Part shown: positions 1 to 8,943 of the stretch, one piece after another
Numbering within the stretch: the first letter of the stretch is position 1
How the letters are laid out: every line of letters begins with the position of its first letter
Origin: Arcanobacterium haemolyticum DSM 20595
GTDB taxonomy: Bacteria > Actinomycetota > Actinomycetes > Actinomycetales > Actinomycetaceae
Direction of reading: 5' to 3'
Length of the DNA stretch: 64,000 nucleotides
NCBI RefSeq assembly: GCF_000092365.1
Contig: NC_014218.1
Span: forward strand, 930,001-994,000
Notes under the pieces: model-generated
What the model was told of the DNA's origin: nothing
What the model saw: the letters and a program-made list of their open reading frames with translations, nothing else
The model's database searches: none
Program-made: the position numbers and the translations under genes

Positions 1-161
1 GGCGCGGGGGAGCACAGGACTTCGTGGAACTGGATCGCTCCCAGCACGGTGGCGCAGGTATGTTGCCTCGTGCCGAAGGCGCCGATCTTACTCCTGCTCA
101 GAAAGCGTGGGCAGCGGCTGAGCGTATGTCACGTAGGCACGGAGCAGTCAAGCCTTCATGA
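1..161 (+). CDS. ruvC: Holliday junction resolvase RuvC, C-terminal end (5' end outside window)
   Basis: The frame ending in TGA at 159-161 encodes about 52 residues. It opens with (W)RGGA, the usual end of the last RuvC helix, and continues as a basic, Ala-rich tail (TPAQKAWAAAERMSRRHG) of the kind found on actinobacterial RuvC proteins. RuvC is the nuclease that cuts Holliday junctions held by RuvAB. The assignment leans on position directly before ruvA and ruvB, in the standard actinobacterial order, because the catalytic acidic residues lie outside the window. No other reading of this stretch gives a plausible protein. Confidence 0.72.
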   Translation, partial: RGGAQDFVELDRSQHGGAGMLPRAEGADLTPAQKAWAAAERMSRRHGAVKPS

Positions 162-199
162 TACACTGATTCAAACAGGTGTTCGAAAGGTAAAAGATT

Positions 200-799
200 G
201 TGATCGCAAGTCTGCGTGGAATAGTTAGTGCTATTGGCATTACATCGGCAGTAATTGAGGTTGGTGGCGTTGGGATGAGCGTGCAGGCCACCCCTACAAC
301 GTTGAGCACGTTGCGTATGGGCGCTGAAGCTCATCTTATGACCTCCCTGATAGTCCGCGAAGATTCACTTACTCTTTATGGTTTCGGTGATATCGATGAA
401 CGCGATGTTTTTGATATTCTCACTGGGATTAGCGGAATCGGGCCGCGTACTGCTCTGGCTGTTTTAGCTGTGTTAACTCCTGATGCTTTACGTGATGCTG
501 TTGCTACAAAGAATGAAGCGGCTTTAACTCGCGTATCGGGTATTGGCAAAAAGGGTGCCCAACGTATGATTCTTGAACTGGGCTCCAAACTTGGGCCTAC
601 GCGGGGGAGCGCTACGGCTAGTGGAGCCGATACGCGCGTGGTGCCTGCTGATGCGGATGTTCTAGAAGCCCTCGTTAACTTGGGCTGGAATGAACGCGAA
701 GCCGCCCCGGCGGTTCACGAAGCAACGAATAAAATGCCTGGTGCTTCTGTGGCAGAACTTCTACGTGCCGCTTTACAGATTCTAGGTAGCAGGAGATAA
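200..799 (+). CDS. ruvA: Holliday junction branch migration protein RuvA
   Basis: RuvA forms the tetramer that binds the four-way junction and loads the RuvB motor during recombinational repair. The 199-residue product has the expected three parts: an N-terminal OB-fold (about 1-63), two helix-hairpin-helix motifs ([11 protein letters not shown] near 75 and [10 protein letters not shown] near 112), and a C-terminal RuvB-contacting domain ([15 protein letters not shown], about 154 onward). Translation starts at GTG 200, with a GAAAGG ribosome site about ten bases upstream. It lies 38 bases after ruvC and 2 bases before ruvB, so the three are probably cotranscribed. Length is normal for the family. 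Confidence 0.96.
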   Translation: MIASLRGIVSAIGITSAVIEVGGVGMSVQATPTTLSTLRMGAEAHLMTSLIVREDSLTLYGFGDIDERDVFDILTGISGIGPRTALAVLAVLTPDALRDAVATKNEAALTRVSGIGKKGAQRMILELGSKLGPTRGSATASGADTRVVPADADVLEALVNLGWNEREAAPAVHEATNKMPGASVAELLRAALQILGSRR

Positions 800-801
800 C
801 C

Positions 802-1818
802 ATGGAATGGAATGAGATCACTGATACCGGTGCGTCAGATACTGAACGCGCTCAAGAAGCTGCATTGCGGCCGAAACGATTAGAAGATTTTGTGGGGCAG
901 CAGATCGTACGCGAACAACTTTCGCTAGTTCTAGATGCTGCTATCGCACGCCAGAAAGCTCCGGATCACGTATTACTTTCCGGGCCTCCTGGACTAGGAA
1001 AAACCACGCTTGCGATGATTATCGCTGCTGAAGTGGGGGGCGCGTTGCGTCTCACTTCTGGCCCGGCGATTCAACACCCTGGTGATCTTGCAGCTGTGCT
1101 TTCTTCGCTTCAAGAAGGCGATGTTCTCTTCATCGATGAAATCCACCGCCTTGCTCGCACTGCTGAAGAAATGCTTTATCTTGCGATGGAAGATTTCCGC
1201 GTGGATGTGATGGTGGGTAAAGGCCCGGGGGCCACGTCGATCCCATTGGCATTGCCACCATTTACCGTTGTTGGGGCAACTACGCGTGCGGGCATGCTAC
1301 CTGCACCATTACGTGATCGATTCGGCTTTACGGCCTATCTTGATTACTATACTCACGAAGAACTGGCATCTATCGTGGAGCGAAATGCGATAAAACTTGA
1401 TGCGGAACTATCTGCTGATGCCGCTGTGGAAATCGCTTCGCGTTCGCGTGGGACCCCACGTATCGCCAACAGGCTGTTAAGACGTGTCCAGGACTGGGCT
1501 CAAGTTCGCGGTACGGGAAAACTGGATGTTGAAGCTGCACGTTCTGCGTTGAACGTGTTTGAAGTTGATCTACGTGGGCTTGACCGGCTGGATCGAGCAG
1601 TGCTTGAGGCGCTGTGCCGGCGTTTCAATGGTGGCCCTGTAGGCCTCACAACATTGGCTGTTTCTGTAGGCGAAGAACCAGAAACGATTGAAACCGTTGC
1701 CGAACCGTACCTTATGCGGCAAGGGTTTATTTCTAAAACTCCGCGCGGGCGCATCGCAACTCCGATGGCCTGGGAACACTTAGGGATAATCCCGCCCGAA
1801 AACACACTATTTTCTTAA
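802..1818 (+). CDS. ruvB: Holliday junction DNA helicase RuvB
   Basis: RuvB is the hexameric AAA+ motor that drives branch migration with RuvA. The 338-residue protein shows the FVGQ box near the N-terminus, Walker [10 protein letters not shown] (about 60-68), Walker [10 protein letters not shown] (about 110), sensor 1 GATTRAG, the arginine-finger region LRDRFG, and the C-terminal winged-helix DNA-binding domain ending in a typical PRGR motif. The ATG at 802 follows the ruvA stop by two bases, and an AGGAG ribosome site lies inside the ruvA end. It is last in the ruvCAB group; a 139-base gap follows before yajC. Confidence 0.97.
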   Translation: MEWNEITDTGASDTERAQEAALRPKRLEDFVGQQIVREQLSLVLDAAIARQKAPDHVLLSGPPGLGKTTLAMIIAAEVGGALRLTSGPAIQHPGDLAAVLSSLQEGDVLFIDEIHRLARTAEEMLYLAMEDFRVDVMVGKGPGATSIPLALPPFTVVGATTRAGMLPAPLRDRFGFTAYLDYYTHEELASIVERNAIKLDAELSADAAVEIASRSRGTPRIANRLLRRVQDWAQVRGTGKLDVEAARSALNVFEVDLRGLDRLDRAVLEALCRRFNGGPVGLTTLAVSVGEEPETIETVAEPYLMRQGFISKTPRGRIATPMAWEHLGIIPPENTLFS

Positions 1819-1957
1819 AGAACAGGCGGGCTAAACTCCGTATCTTACGTGTTCTAATGTGGCGTTGTACCAAAATGCGGAGGAATCTCCGTTCTAGCAC
1901 CTATAACGGGTAGACTTTGATCCGTATGGCATCTCTCTATTGGAACGAGGATTATCA

Positions 1958-2323
1958 ATGGAATTCATTATTCCGCTTCTCTTTGTCGTGATATTCATTT
2001 TCTTCATGAATGCGACTGCGCGTAAAACGCAACGTCAACAAAACGAACGGAGAGAAGAAGCAATCGTCGTTGGCAATAATGTTGTCACAACGTCCGGTTT
2101 TTTCGGGCGCATTGTTGATATTGATGGAGACGCCATTACATTGGAATCCCCGTCAGGTGACGAAACTGTGTGGCTACGTTCCGCGATCATGTCGCAAATG
2201 GACATCCCGCTCGCCACAGTTGACGAAGACGAATCGTATAACGCTGATGAAGAGGAAGAAGTAGCGTCGCCGCTCACATCTGATTCCACATCGAGCGATA
2301 ACCAAGGATCTGCGTGGAAGTAA
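1958..2323 (+). CDS. yajC: Preprotein translocase accessory subunit YajC
   Basis: YajC is the small single-span membrane partner of SecDF in the Sec export machinery. The product (121 residues from ATG 1958) begins with one membrane segment (residues 3-17), followed by a basic patch and the conserved VVTTSGFFGRIVDIDGD core. The tail is acidic and Asp/Glu/Ser rich, as in actinobacterial members. An ATG 18 bases upstream is in frame, but the GAACGAGG ribosome site is placed for 1958. It sits directly before secD and secF. A TAGACT box at 1911-1916 may be the -10 of its promoter, though no good -35 is visible. Confidence 0.93.
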   Translation: MEFIIPLLFVVIFIFFMNATARKTQRQQNERREEAIVVGNNVVTTSGFFGRIVDIDGDAITLESPSGDETVWLRSAIMSQMDIPLATVDEDESYNADEEEEVASPLTSDSTSSDNQGSAWK

Positions 2324-2357
2324 CCACCAGCCTTAAAGAATGTCAAGGAGTACACGC

Positions 2358-4214
2358 GTGCAAACATCACGTGATGAACTGAGCAAGCAAAGTAAGCCCA
2401 TAGGGCGCCTGATAACACTTACCGTGATGATTGTGGCGCTCTTTGCCGCACTTGGATTCGGCACTTTTACCGGCGCTAAGAATCGTTTCTTGCCAGAACT
2501 AGCACTAGATCTTGAGGGTGGTACCCAAATCATCCTCACCCCAGCAACAACTGATGGCTCGGAGGTGACAGACGAAGATGTGAAGCAAGCAATTGAAATC
2601 ATCCGTCAGCGTGTCGATGCCTCCGGTGTTGCCGAAGCAGAGATCACCGCTCAAGGCGGATCTAACATTATTGTTGCTCTTCCAGGACAACCCGATAAAG
2701 CAACGCTCGATCTTGTGCGCACATCAGCAGTGCTTCGCATGCGTCCAGTCTTGTCTTACGCAAATCCAAAGGCAATCTCCAAGGAAGATCTTGTCAAGCA
2801 GCTAGGGGATAAGGCTCAAGGCCTCGATCCTAAGACGATGACTGACGAACAGTACAAAGATGCTGTCATGAAGCTTGCCGATAAGAACGGCGATGGTCAG
2901 CTCTCTGACGCTCCGGAACAAACTCCGGCGAATGCGTCGGATCCTGCGTGGATCACTGAACAGGTTGTGTACAACTCGTTGATCCTCGAATGCGGTTCGA
3001 AAGATCAGGCAATCGCATCGAACGCTGATGATCCGGCAAAGGCACTTGTGTCATGTGAACCGGGCCGTGGCACCAAGTATATTCTTGGTCCAGCAGAACT
3101 TGAAGGCTCGCAGATTTCTTCTGCATCCTCTGGCCCATCCGTGAACCAGCAAGGTCAACCAGACGGTGGCTTCGCTGTTCACATGAACTTCAATTCCGAA
3201 GGCTCTAAGAAGTTTGCCGAAGTTACCGGCCGCATCTCCAAGCTAAAGTCTCCACAGAACCAGTTCGCTATTGTTCTTGACGGCAAGACCGTTTCGGCTC
3301 CAAAGACTGACAACCCAATCACCGGTGGCCAGGCGCAGATTACGGGCTCGTTCAAGGCGAAGGAAGCAGCCAACCTTGCTAACCAGCTCAACTTCGGTTC
3401 GCTACCTTTGTTCTTTGAAGTGCAATCGGAAGAACAGATTTCGGCAACATTGGGTGCTGAACAGCTTGAATCTGGTTTGATCGCCGGCCTCTTCGGTATC
3501 TTATTCATCGTTCTCTACATGATCTGGCAGTACCATGCGCTTGGCCTAGTGGCTATTGCATCGATTGCTGTTTCCACAGGTCTTTCGTTCTTCGTGATTT
3601 CCTTGTTGTCATGGACCATGGATTATCGTCTGTCAATGGCAGGAGTCTTGGGTATTATCATTTCAGTTGGTGTGACAGCCGATTCATTTATCGTGTACTT
3701 TGAACGAATCCGCGATGAGATTCGCGATGGTCGCACCATCCGTGGCGGTATTGAACACGGTTGGGAACGCGCTCGCCGCACAATCATCATCTCTGACGTC
3801 GTCAACTTGGTAGCAGCCTCCGTGCTCTTCATCTTGACTGTCGGATCTGTTCGCGGGTTTGCGTTCACACTAGGCGTAACCACAGTTCTCGATTTGATCG
3901 TCGTTATGATGTTCACCTATCCGATCATGCATTACTTAGGCAAGACTGCATACTTTGGTGAAGGTAAGCGTGGTTCTGGTTTGGATGCTGACAAGCTCGA
4001 ACGCACTCCGATATACCGCGGCCGTGCATATTCCGCACCAAAGCCTACAAAGAAGACTCGCACGGTTCGCGCAACCGGTGCTAGCGGAAACGTTGATTTG
4101 CATGATTACGAATATCCAGATGAGCGCTTCCTTGACAAACAGGAAACTTTGGCACAACGCCGAGCACGGGAACGCCGCGAACGTAAAGCCGCTGCACAGG
4201 AAGGGGAGAACTGA
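2358..4214 (+). CDS. secD: Protein translocase subunit SecD
   Basis: SecD, with SecF, uses the proton gradient to help pull exported proteins through SecYEG. The 618-residue product has a first membrane span near 15-35, the DLEGGTQI motif near 52, a large extracytoplasmic domain, and five C-terminal spans (about 373-530). GTG 2358 is preferred over an upstream ATG at 2340 because AAGGAG sits seven bases before it. The extracytoplasmic domain contains DKNGDGQLSDAPE (from residue 175), which resembles an EF-hand calcium loop. A basic cytoplasmic tail of about 80 residues ends the protein. It overlaps secF by one base. Confidence 0.96.
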   Translation: MQTSRDELSKQSKPIGRLITLTVMIVALFAALGFGTFTGAKNRFLPELALDLEGGTQIILTPATTDGSEVTDEDVKQAIEIIRQRVDASGVAEAEITAQGGSNIIVALPGQPDKATLDLVRTSAVLRMRPVLSYANPKAISKEDLVKQLGDKAQGLDPKTMTDEQYKDAVMKLADKNGDGQLSDAPEQTPANASDPAWITEQVVYNSLILECGSKDQAIASNADDPAKALVSCEPGRGTKYILGPAELEGSQISSASSGPSVNQQGQPDGGFAVHMNFNSEGSKKFAEVTGRISKLKSPQNQFAIVLDGKTVSAPKTDNPITGGQAQITGSFKAKEAANLANQLNFGSLPLFFEVQSEEQISATLGAEQLESGLIAGLFGILFIVLYMIWQYHALGLVAIASIAVSTGLSFFVISLLSWTMDYRLSMAGVLGIIISVGVTADSFIVYFERIRDEIRDGRTIRGGIEHGWERARRTIIISDVVNLVAASVLFILTVGSVRGFAFTLGVTTVLDLIVVMMFTYPIMHYLGKTAYFGEGKRGSGLDADKLERTPIYRGRAYSAPKPTKKTRTVRATGASGNVDLHDYEYPDERFLDKQETLAQRRARERRERKAAAQEGEN

Positions 4215-5311
4215 TGTTATCGATGTACAAAATCGGAAATGATCTCTACACAGGTCGATCCTCAGTCAATATCATCGGGCGTCGTAAGCTTTGGTTCTCC
4301 CTCGCAATGGCTCTGATGGTGCTGTCCCTACTTGCATTCGTGGTTAAGTCGCCAAACACTGGTATCGAATTCCGTGGTGGCTCCCAATTCACTGTATCTG
4401 GTACCTCCATCACGGAGCACAAGCCAGCATATGACGTCATTAAGACCGTCGGTAAAGATGACTCCCCACGCGTAGCTTCGCTTGGCTCGTCGTCAATCCG
4501 TGTCCAAACGGTCAAACTTGATGACAAGCAAACACAGGAAGTGCGCGATGCCCTTGCAAGCGCATATAAAGTGGATCCAAGCAAAGTGACCTCAACGTTC
4601 GTTGGCCCATCGTGGGGTGCGGATATTCTGTCGAAAGCAGTTCGCGCAATGATCATCTTCATGGTGCTCATCTCGCTCGTGCTTACTATTTACTTCCGTT
4701 CCTGGGCAATCGCGGTCGGCGCCAACGGCGCACTTATCCACGATTTCATCGTGACTCTAGGCGTGTACTGGTGGGCCGGATTCGAAATCACCCCAGCAAC
4801 TGTTATTGGTTTGCTTACCATTATGGGCTACTCGCTCTATGACACGGTTGTGGTGTTCGATAAGGTTCGTGAAAACACTGAACACATCACCAACCAGCAC
4901 ACCTATACCTATGAAGAAACTGCCAACCAGGCAATGAACCAGACGTTGATTCGTTCGTTGAATACGTCAATCACCGGTCTGTTGCCAGTTGCAGCAATTC
5001 TCTTCATTGGCGTGTACGTGTTAGGTGCAGACACACTCCGCGATCTTGCACTCGTCATGTTCGTGGGTATGCTATTATCTACACTTTCGTCTCTGATCAT
5101 TGCAGCTCCGTTGGCAGTTGTTCTTGCGATGCGTAACCCGAAGATTCGGGAACATACGCAAGATATTCTTGCTCGGCGCGCGGCTGCACAAGCAGAAACC
5201 AGCCACGAAACCGGTGAAAGCGATAAACTTGATCCAGTAGAAACTATCGCTGGCGCTCATGTCGGGCACCACGCACAGCCGAAACGCAAAAAGAAGAGGA
5301 AGAAACGTTGA
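4214..5311 (+). CDS. secF: Protein translocase subunit SecF
   Basis: SecF is the second RND-like half of the SecDF export motor in the cytoplasmic membrane. The 365-residue protein has one N-terminal span, the diagnostic GIEFRGGSQF motif (near residue 50), a short extracytoplasmic domain, then five spans including the conserved YSLYDTVVVFDKVREN stretch. The C-terminal tail is Lys/Arg rich (KRKKKRKKR). The start codon overlaps the secD stop (TGATG), implying translational coupling; a second ATG nine bases on is an alternative start. The stop overlaps the first bases of apt. Confidence 0.96.
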   Translation: MLSMYKIGNDLYTGRSSVNIIGRRKLWFSLAMALMVLSLLAFVVKSPNTGIEFRGGSQFTVSGTSITEHKPAYDVIKTVGKDDSPRVASLGSSSIRVQTVKLDDKQTQEVRDALASAYKVDPSKVTSTFVGPSWGADILSKAVRAMIIFMVLISLVLTIYFRSWAIAVGANGALIHDFIVTLGVYWWAGFEITPATVIGLLTIMGYSLYDTVVVFDKVRENTEHITNQHTYTYEETANQAMNQTLIRSLNTSITGLLPVAAILFIGVYVLGADTLRDLALVMFVGMLLSTLSSLIIAAPLAVVLAMRNPKIREHTQDILARRAAAQAETSHETGESDKLDPVETIAGAHVGHHAQPKRKKKRKKR

Positions 5312-5856
5312 GCAGCGATAATAATTTCCCACAGGACGTGGTTGATCTCGTCCGTTCACATGTCCGTGAAGTCCAGGACTTTCCAGCACGTGGCGTGTTG
5401 TTCCGGGACATCACTCCATTGATCGCAGATCCAGAAGGTTTCGCAGCCCTCATTAAGATGCTTGCGGATAAGTACCGCGGCAAGGTTGATGCAGTTGCTG
5501 GCCTCGAATCGCGTGGCTTCATCCTGGCAGCACCGCTTGCTGTTGCACTCGGTGTTGGTATGTTGACAGTTCGCAAAGCTGGCCGTTTGCCTGGTCCAGT
5601 TGTTGGCATCGATTACGATCTCGAATATGGTTCGGCTCGTATGGAACTTCAGCCATTCACGGTAGAAGATGGCCAACGTGTGCTCGTGCTTGATGACGTC
5701 CTGGCAACGGGCGGTACGGCAGGTGCAGCGTGCGATCTGATTCGCCAGGCAGGTGGCGATCCAGTTGGCCTGTGTGTTTTGATCGAACTCACTGAGTTCA
5801 GCGGTCGCGATTACCTCGGCGAAGGCGTTGAAGTAGATTCGGTTCTTCAATACTGA
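5308..5856 (+). CDS. apt: Adenine phosphoribosyltransferase
   Basis: This enzyme salvages adenine by joining it to PRPP, giving AMP. The 182-residue product has the purine-binding FPARGVLFRDITPL motif near the N-terminus, AGLESRGFI in the middle, and the PRPP loop VLVLDDVLATGGT (about 125-137). The TTG start overlaps the secF stop (TTGA), and the purine-rich end of secF (AAGAGGAAG) supplies the ribosome site; no other start fits the family's N-terminus. The order secD-secF-apt-rel is common in actinobacteria. A strong hairpin terminator follows the gene. Confidence 0.95.
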   Translation: MSSDNNFPQDVVDLVRSHVREVQDFPARGVLFRDITPLIADPEGFAALIKMLADKYRGKVDAVAGLESRGFILAAPLAVALGVGMLTVRKAGRLPGPVVGIDYDLEYGSARMELQPFTVEDGQRVLVLDDVLATGGTAGAACDLIRQAGGDPVGLCVLIELTEFSGRDYLGEGVEVDSVLQY

Positions 5857-5880
5857 AATTACGGCGTTCTAAACCCAGTG

Positions 5881-5915
5881 GGGAGGCAAGGCAGGTTCTG
5901 CCTTGCCTCCCTTTT
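5881..5915 (+). terminator. Rho-independent terminator after apt
   Basis: A perfect 14-base-pair stem (5881-5894 with 5898-5911) closes a three-base loop and runs into TTTT. It ends the yajC-secD-secF-apt unit and separates it from rel. Confidence 0.9.
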
Positions 5916-5991
5916 CTGTATCACTCGATAGTAAGGGTTTGGACAAAGTACGCTAAAATGGTGTATTACCTAATGTTTAGGAGGTTTCACG

Positions 5992-8310
5992 ATGTCTTCT
6001 CATTCGTACGTTCCGCGAGTGCGTTCGCGTCTTTCTTGGCTGGGTAAAAAAGTTACTGTGCCCACTATCCTAGAACCGATGATGAGCGTGGAATCTACTA
6101 AGTCTATGGATCTGGAACGGATCATCCACGCCTATGAAGTGGCTGAACGGCTCCATCGTGGAGTGAATCGTAAATCGGGAGAACCATACATTACGCACCC
6201 GGTCGCCGTCGCCACTATTCTGGCTGAACTGGGCCTCGATGAAGATACTTTAGTAGCCGGGTTACTTCATGACACGGTAGAAGATACTCCCTACACGGTT
6301 GAAGAACTCTCTGCCGAATTTGGCCCAACGGTGGCTCTTCTTGTTGATGGCGTAACGAAGCTGGATAAGGTCAACTACGGGGAAGCGGCAGCATCTGAAA
6401 CCGTGCGCAAGATGATTATCGCGATGGCCAAAGATATTCGCGTGCTCTTGATCAAACTAGGCGATCGTCTGCATAATGCGCGTACCTGGCGGTTTGTTTC
6501 TCAGTCTTCTGCGCAACGCAAAGCCCGCGAAACCCTAGAAATTTTCGCGCCACTTGCTCACCGCCTGGGCATGAATTCAATTAAGTGGGAATTAGAAGAT
6601 TTATCGTTCCGCATTCTCTACCCAGCAGTCTATTCTGAAATTGAACGAATGGTGCGCGAACGTGCACCAGAACGCGAACGTTTCATTGAAGAAGTAAAGG
6701 AAACGCTCAAACGCGAACTTGCGAAAGCTAATGTGAAGTGTACGATTTCTGGGCGCCCGAAGCACTACTATTCGATTTACCAGAAGATGATTCTGCGTGG
6801 CCGTGATTTTGAAGATATTTATGATCTGGTGGGCGTTCGTGTGCTTGTGGAAGAAGTACAAGACTGTTATACGGCGTTGGGTGTGGCTAATTCGGCTTAC
6901 ACGCCGATCCAGGGCCGTATCAAGGATTATATTGCGTCGCCCAAATTTAACCTGTACCAATCAATCCACACTACGGTGATGGGGCCTGGCGGCCGCACGG
7001 TTGAAGTGCAGATCCGTACGTATGATATGCACAGACGTGCCGAATACGGTGTGGCCGCACACTGGCGCTATAAGGAAAATCCAAATGCCAAAGGCACCAA
7101 CCAGCCTACGAGCAAGGAAGATACTCAGCTTGAGTGGTTGCGTCAACTGGTTGATTGGCAACGTGACACAGCTGATCCGTCAGAGTTCCTTGATTCGTTG
7201 CGTTATGAGATGTCTAAGAATAAGGTCTACGTTTTTACACCTGCAGGGGAAGTGAAGGAACTGCCGGCAGGCTCCACGCCAGTCGATTTTGCGTTTGCAG
7301 TTCACACGGAAGTCGGTTGCCGAACGGTGGGGGCGAAAGTAAACGATCGCCTTGTTACGTTAGATCATGAACTCCAATCAGGCGATACGGTTGAAATTAT
7401 CACGTCGAAGTCTGAAGATGCGGCGCCGTCACAAGGCTGGGCAGATTTCGTGGTCACTGCCCGTGCTCGTTCCAAGATCAAGCAGTGGTATTCGCGTTCT
7501 CGTAAGGATGAAACTGTAGAATCCGGTAAGGATAAGCTCGCCAAAGCCATCCGCCGCCATAATGAACCTATCCAGCGGTTGATGAGCCACGAGACGTTGA
7601 AAGCCGTTGCTCAGGATCTCAACCGTAACGATGTATCAGATCTCTACGCTGCGATTGGTGAAGGTTCTATTTCTGCAGAGTCTGTGGTTCGCCGTCTGAT
7701 CATTTCCCAAGGCGGGCGCGCGGGTGCTGAAGAAACGATGGCCGAAGCTGTTACTCCAACCCGGATCCAGCACAGGTCAGATGGTCATGGCAATTCGGCA
7801 GTTATCGTTGCGTCGATTGAAGATACGGACGTGCTGGTAAAGTTGGCGAAATGCTGTACGCCTGTCCCGCCGGATGAAATCGTTGGATTTGTGACTCGCG
7901 GTAAGGGGATTTCCGTTCACCGTGCTGATTGCCCAAACGTGGATTCGTTGCGGAGGGAACCTGATCGATTCATCGATATTGCCTGGGATCATGGGGCAGA
8001 TGCCGTGTACTTGGTGCAGGTGCAGATTGAAGCGCTCGATCGGCGCGGCCTCCTGGCCGATATTTCTCGCGCTTTGGCAGAACATGACGTCAACATGATT
8101 TCGGGAACCATCAATACGTCCTCTGAACGCGTAGCAAAATCGAGTTTTACGTTTGAAATGGCTGATCCACATCATTTGGAACGCGTCCTGCGCGAACTGC
8201 GAAAAATCGAAGGCGTCTACGATGCTTACCGTGTCACAGGAAATAAGAAGGATGAAGATCGGCTTCTGAGAGCTGCAGAAACTCCTGCGCCTCGCCGGAA
8301 TGCGAATTAG
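5992..8310 (+). CDS. rel: Bifunctional (p)ppGpp synthetase/hydrolase (RelA/SpoT homologue)
   Basis: This long RSH enzyme makes and degrades the stringent-response alarmone (p)ppGpp. The 772-residue protein carries an apparently intact hydrolase HD domain (ITHPVAVA, then HDTVEDT near 93), the synthetase domain (GRPKHYYSIYQKM, DIYDLVGVRV, then HTTVMGPGGRTVEVQIRT, about 250-360), a TGS domain (from KVYVFTPAGEV near 410) and a C-terminal ACT domain (about 680-750). Both catalytic halves look complete. AGGAGG at 5979-5984 is ideally placed for ATG 5992. It stands alone after the apt terminator. Its last 77 bases overlap the end of a convergent gene on the other strand. Confidence 0.96.
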   Translation: MSSHSYVPRVRSRLSWLGKKVTVPTILEPMMSVESTKSMDLERIIHAYEVAERLHRGVNRKSGEPYITHPVAVATILAELGLDEDTLVAGLLHDTVEDTPYTVEELSAEFGPTVALLVDGVTKLDKVNYGEAAASETVRKMIIAMAKDIRVLLIKLGDRLHNARTWRFVSQSSAQRKARETLEIFAPLAHRLGMNSIKWELEDLSFRILYPAVYSEIERMVRERAPERERFIEEVKETLKRELAKANVKCTISGRPKHYYSIYQKMILRGRDFEDIYDLVGVRVLVEEVQDCYTALGVANSAYTPIQGRIKDYIASPKFNLYQSIHTTVMGPGGRTVEVQIRTYDMHRRAEYGVAAHWRYKENPNAKGTNQPTSKEDTQLEWLRQLVDWQRDTADPSEFLDSLRYEMSKNKVYVFTPAGEVKELPAGSTPVDFAFAVHTEVGCRTVGAKVNDRLVTLDHELQSGDTVEIITSKSEDAAPSQGWADFVVTARARSKIKQWYSRSRKDETVESGKDKLAKAIRRHNEPIQRLMSHETLKAVAQDLNRNDVSDLYAAIGEGSISAESVVRRLIISQGGRAGAEETMAEAVTPTRIQHRSDGHGNSAVIVASIEDTDVLVKLAKCCTPVPPDEIVGFVTRGKGISVHRADCPNVDSLRREPDRFIDIAWDHGADAVYLVQVQIEALDRRGLLADISRALAEHDVNMISGTINTSSERVAKSSFTFEMADPHHLERVLRELRKIEGVYDAYRVTGNKKDEDRLLRAAETPAPRRNAN

Positions 8311-8842
8311 CGATGACATCCAGATCAGCAGGCAACTGGCACAGGAGATCTCGCACGTTCTTGATACCAGGATGGTAGCGTAGGCGGTTTCCGCGTTGGA
8401 CGATCACGTCATAGTTTGCCCCGATTCGTAAAAGCGCCATGAGTGCTTCGAATCCGGAAGGTAGATCGGATCGCAGGAGATCGATCGCAGTTCGTTCTGG
8501 TGTAGTGATCGTGATTCCGTAGAGTGACGTAAGATCACAGGGATCGTATGGATTGCGGGGGAATCCCTGCGAACGGGACTGTTGCGCGTTGCAGAGGTGT
8601 AGTGATCGGGATAGTTCCGGGATCACGTTTCCGGTATAGATCCAGTATGCGCTGGAGTGGGAAGCAACGATGGAGTGTCCGTGAACATACGAGATGACGC
8701 GTGCGCGTTGTTCTGGTGCTTGCACGTGGTCGCGCGCTACCCACCCGATTCCCGCGAGTTCGATGAGGAGCCCTTCGCGTGCAAGCACGCCGTATTCATG
8801 GCGTTGACTTAAGTTATGTGCCGTCAAAATATAGGAGTACAT
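8234..8842 (-). CDS. Orphan AbiEi-like (type IV antitoxin-like) protein
   Basis: The 202-residue product resembles the AbiEi-like family common in actinobacteria. It has a short N-terminal part (NLSQRHEYGVLAREGLLIEL) resembling the start of a winged helix, then a middle block with IVASHSSAYWIYTG and, further on, GITITTPERTAIDLL. That pattern of ASH...A..(H)G followed by TTP.RT..DL is what I recognise in AbiEi/restriction-associated proteins. No nucleotidyltransferase toxin (AbiEii) lies next to it on either side, so it is not a visible toxin-antitoxin pair. AAGGTGGAG precedes the ATG at 8842. The 3' end overlaps rel tail to tail by 77 bases. Family placement is moderate; the role is unknown. 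Confidence 0.6.
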   Translation of the reverse strand: MYSYILTAHNLSQRHEYGVLAREGLLIELAGIGWVARDHVQAPEQRARVISYVHGHSIVASHSSAYWIYTGNVIPELSRSLHLCNAQQSRSQGFPRNPYDPCDLTSLYGITITTPERTAIDLLRSDLPSGFEALMALLRIGANYDVIVQRGNRLRYHPGIKNVRDLLCQLPADLDVIANSHSGEAQEFLQLSEADLHPSYFL

Positions 8843-8873
8843 GACTCCACCTTAACCATAAGTTCGACGACGC

Positions 8874-8911
8874 TGATGGCGGGAATCCACAGCTGTGGAT
8901 TCCCGCCATCA
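8874..8911. repeat. Perfect 38-bp palindrome
   Basis: Two 19-base arms read as exact inverse complements around a central CAG|CTG with no spacer. The element lies 33 bases after the DUF349 gene and 31 bases before the AbiEi-like gene, both on the minus strand. There is no T-tract on either side, so a simple intrinsic terminator is doubtful. An operator for the AbiEi-like gene or a factor-assisted terminator hairpin are both possible. Confidence 0.85.
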
Positions 8912-8943
8912 GAGAGGTGCTGTTCTAGGGTAAGCTAGAATTT

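Noticed and set aside
8234-8842. Complete AbiE toxin-antitoxin module
   Set aside because: Only an AbiEi-like gene is present; neighbours are rel and a DUF349 gene, with no nucleotidyltransferase toxin.
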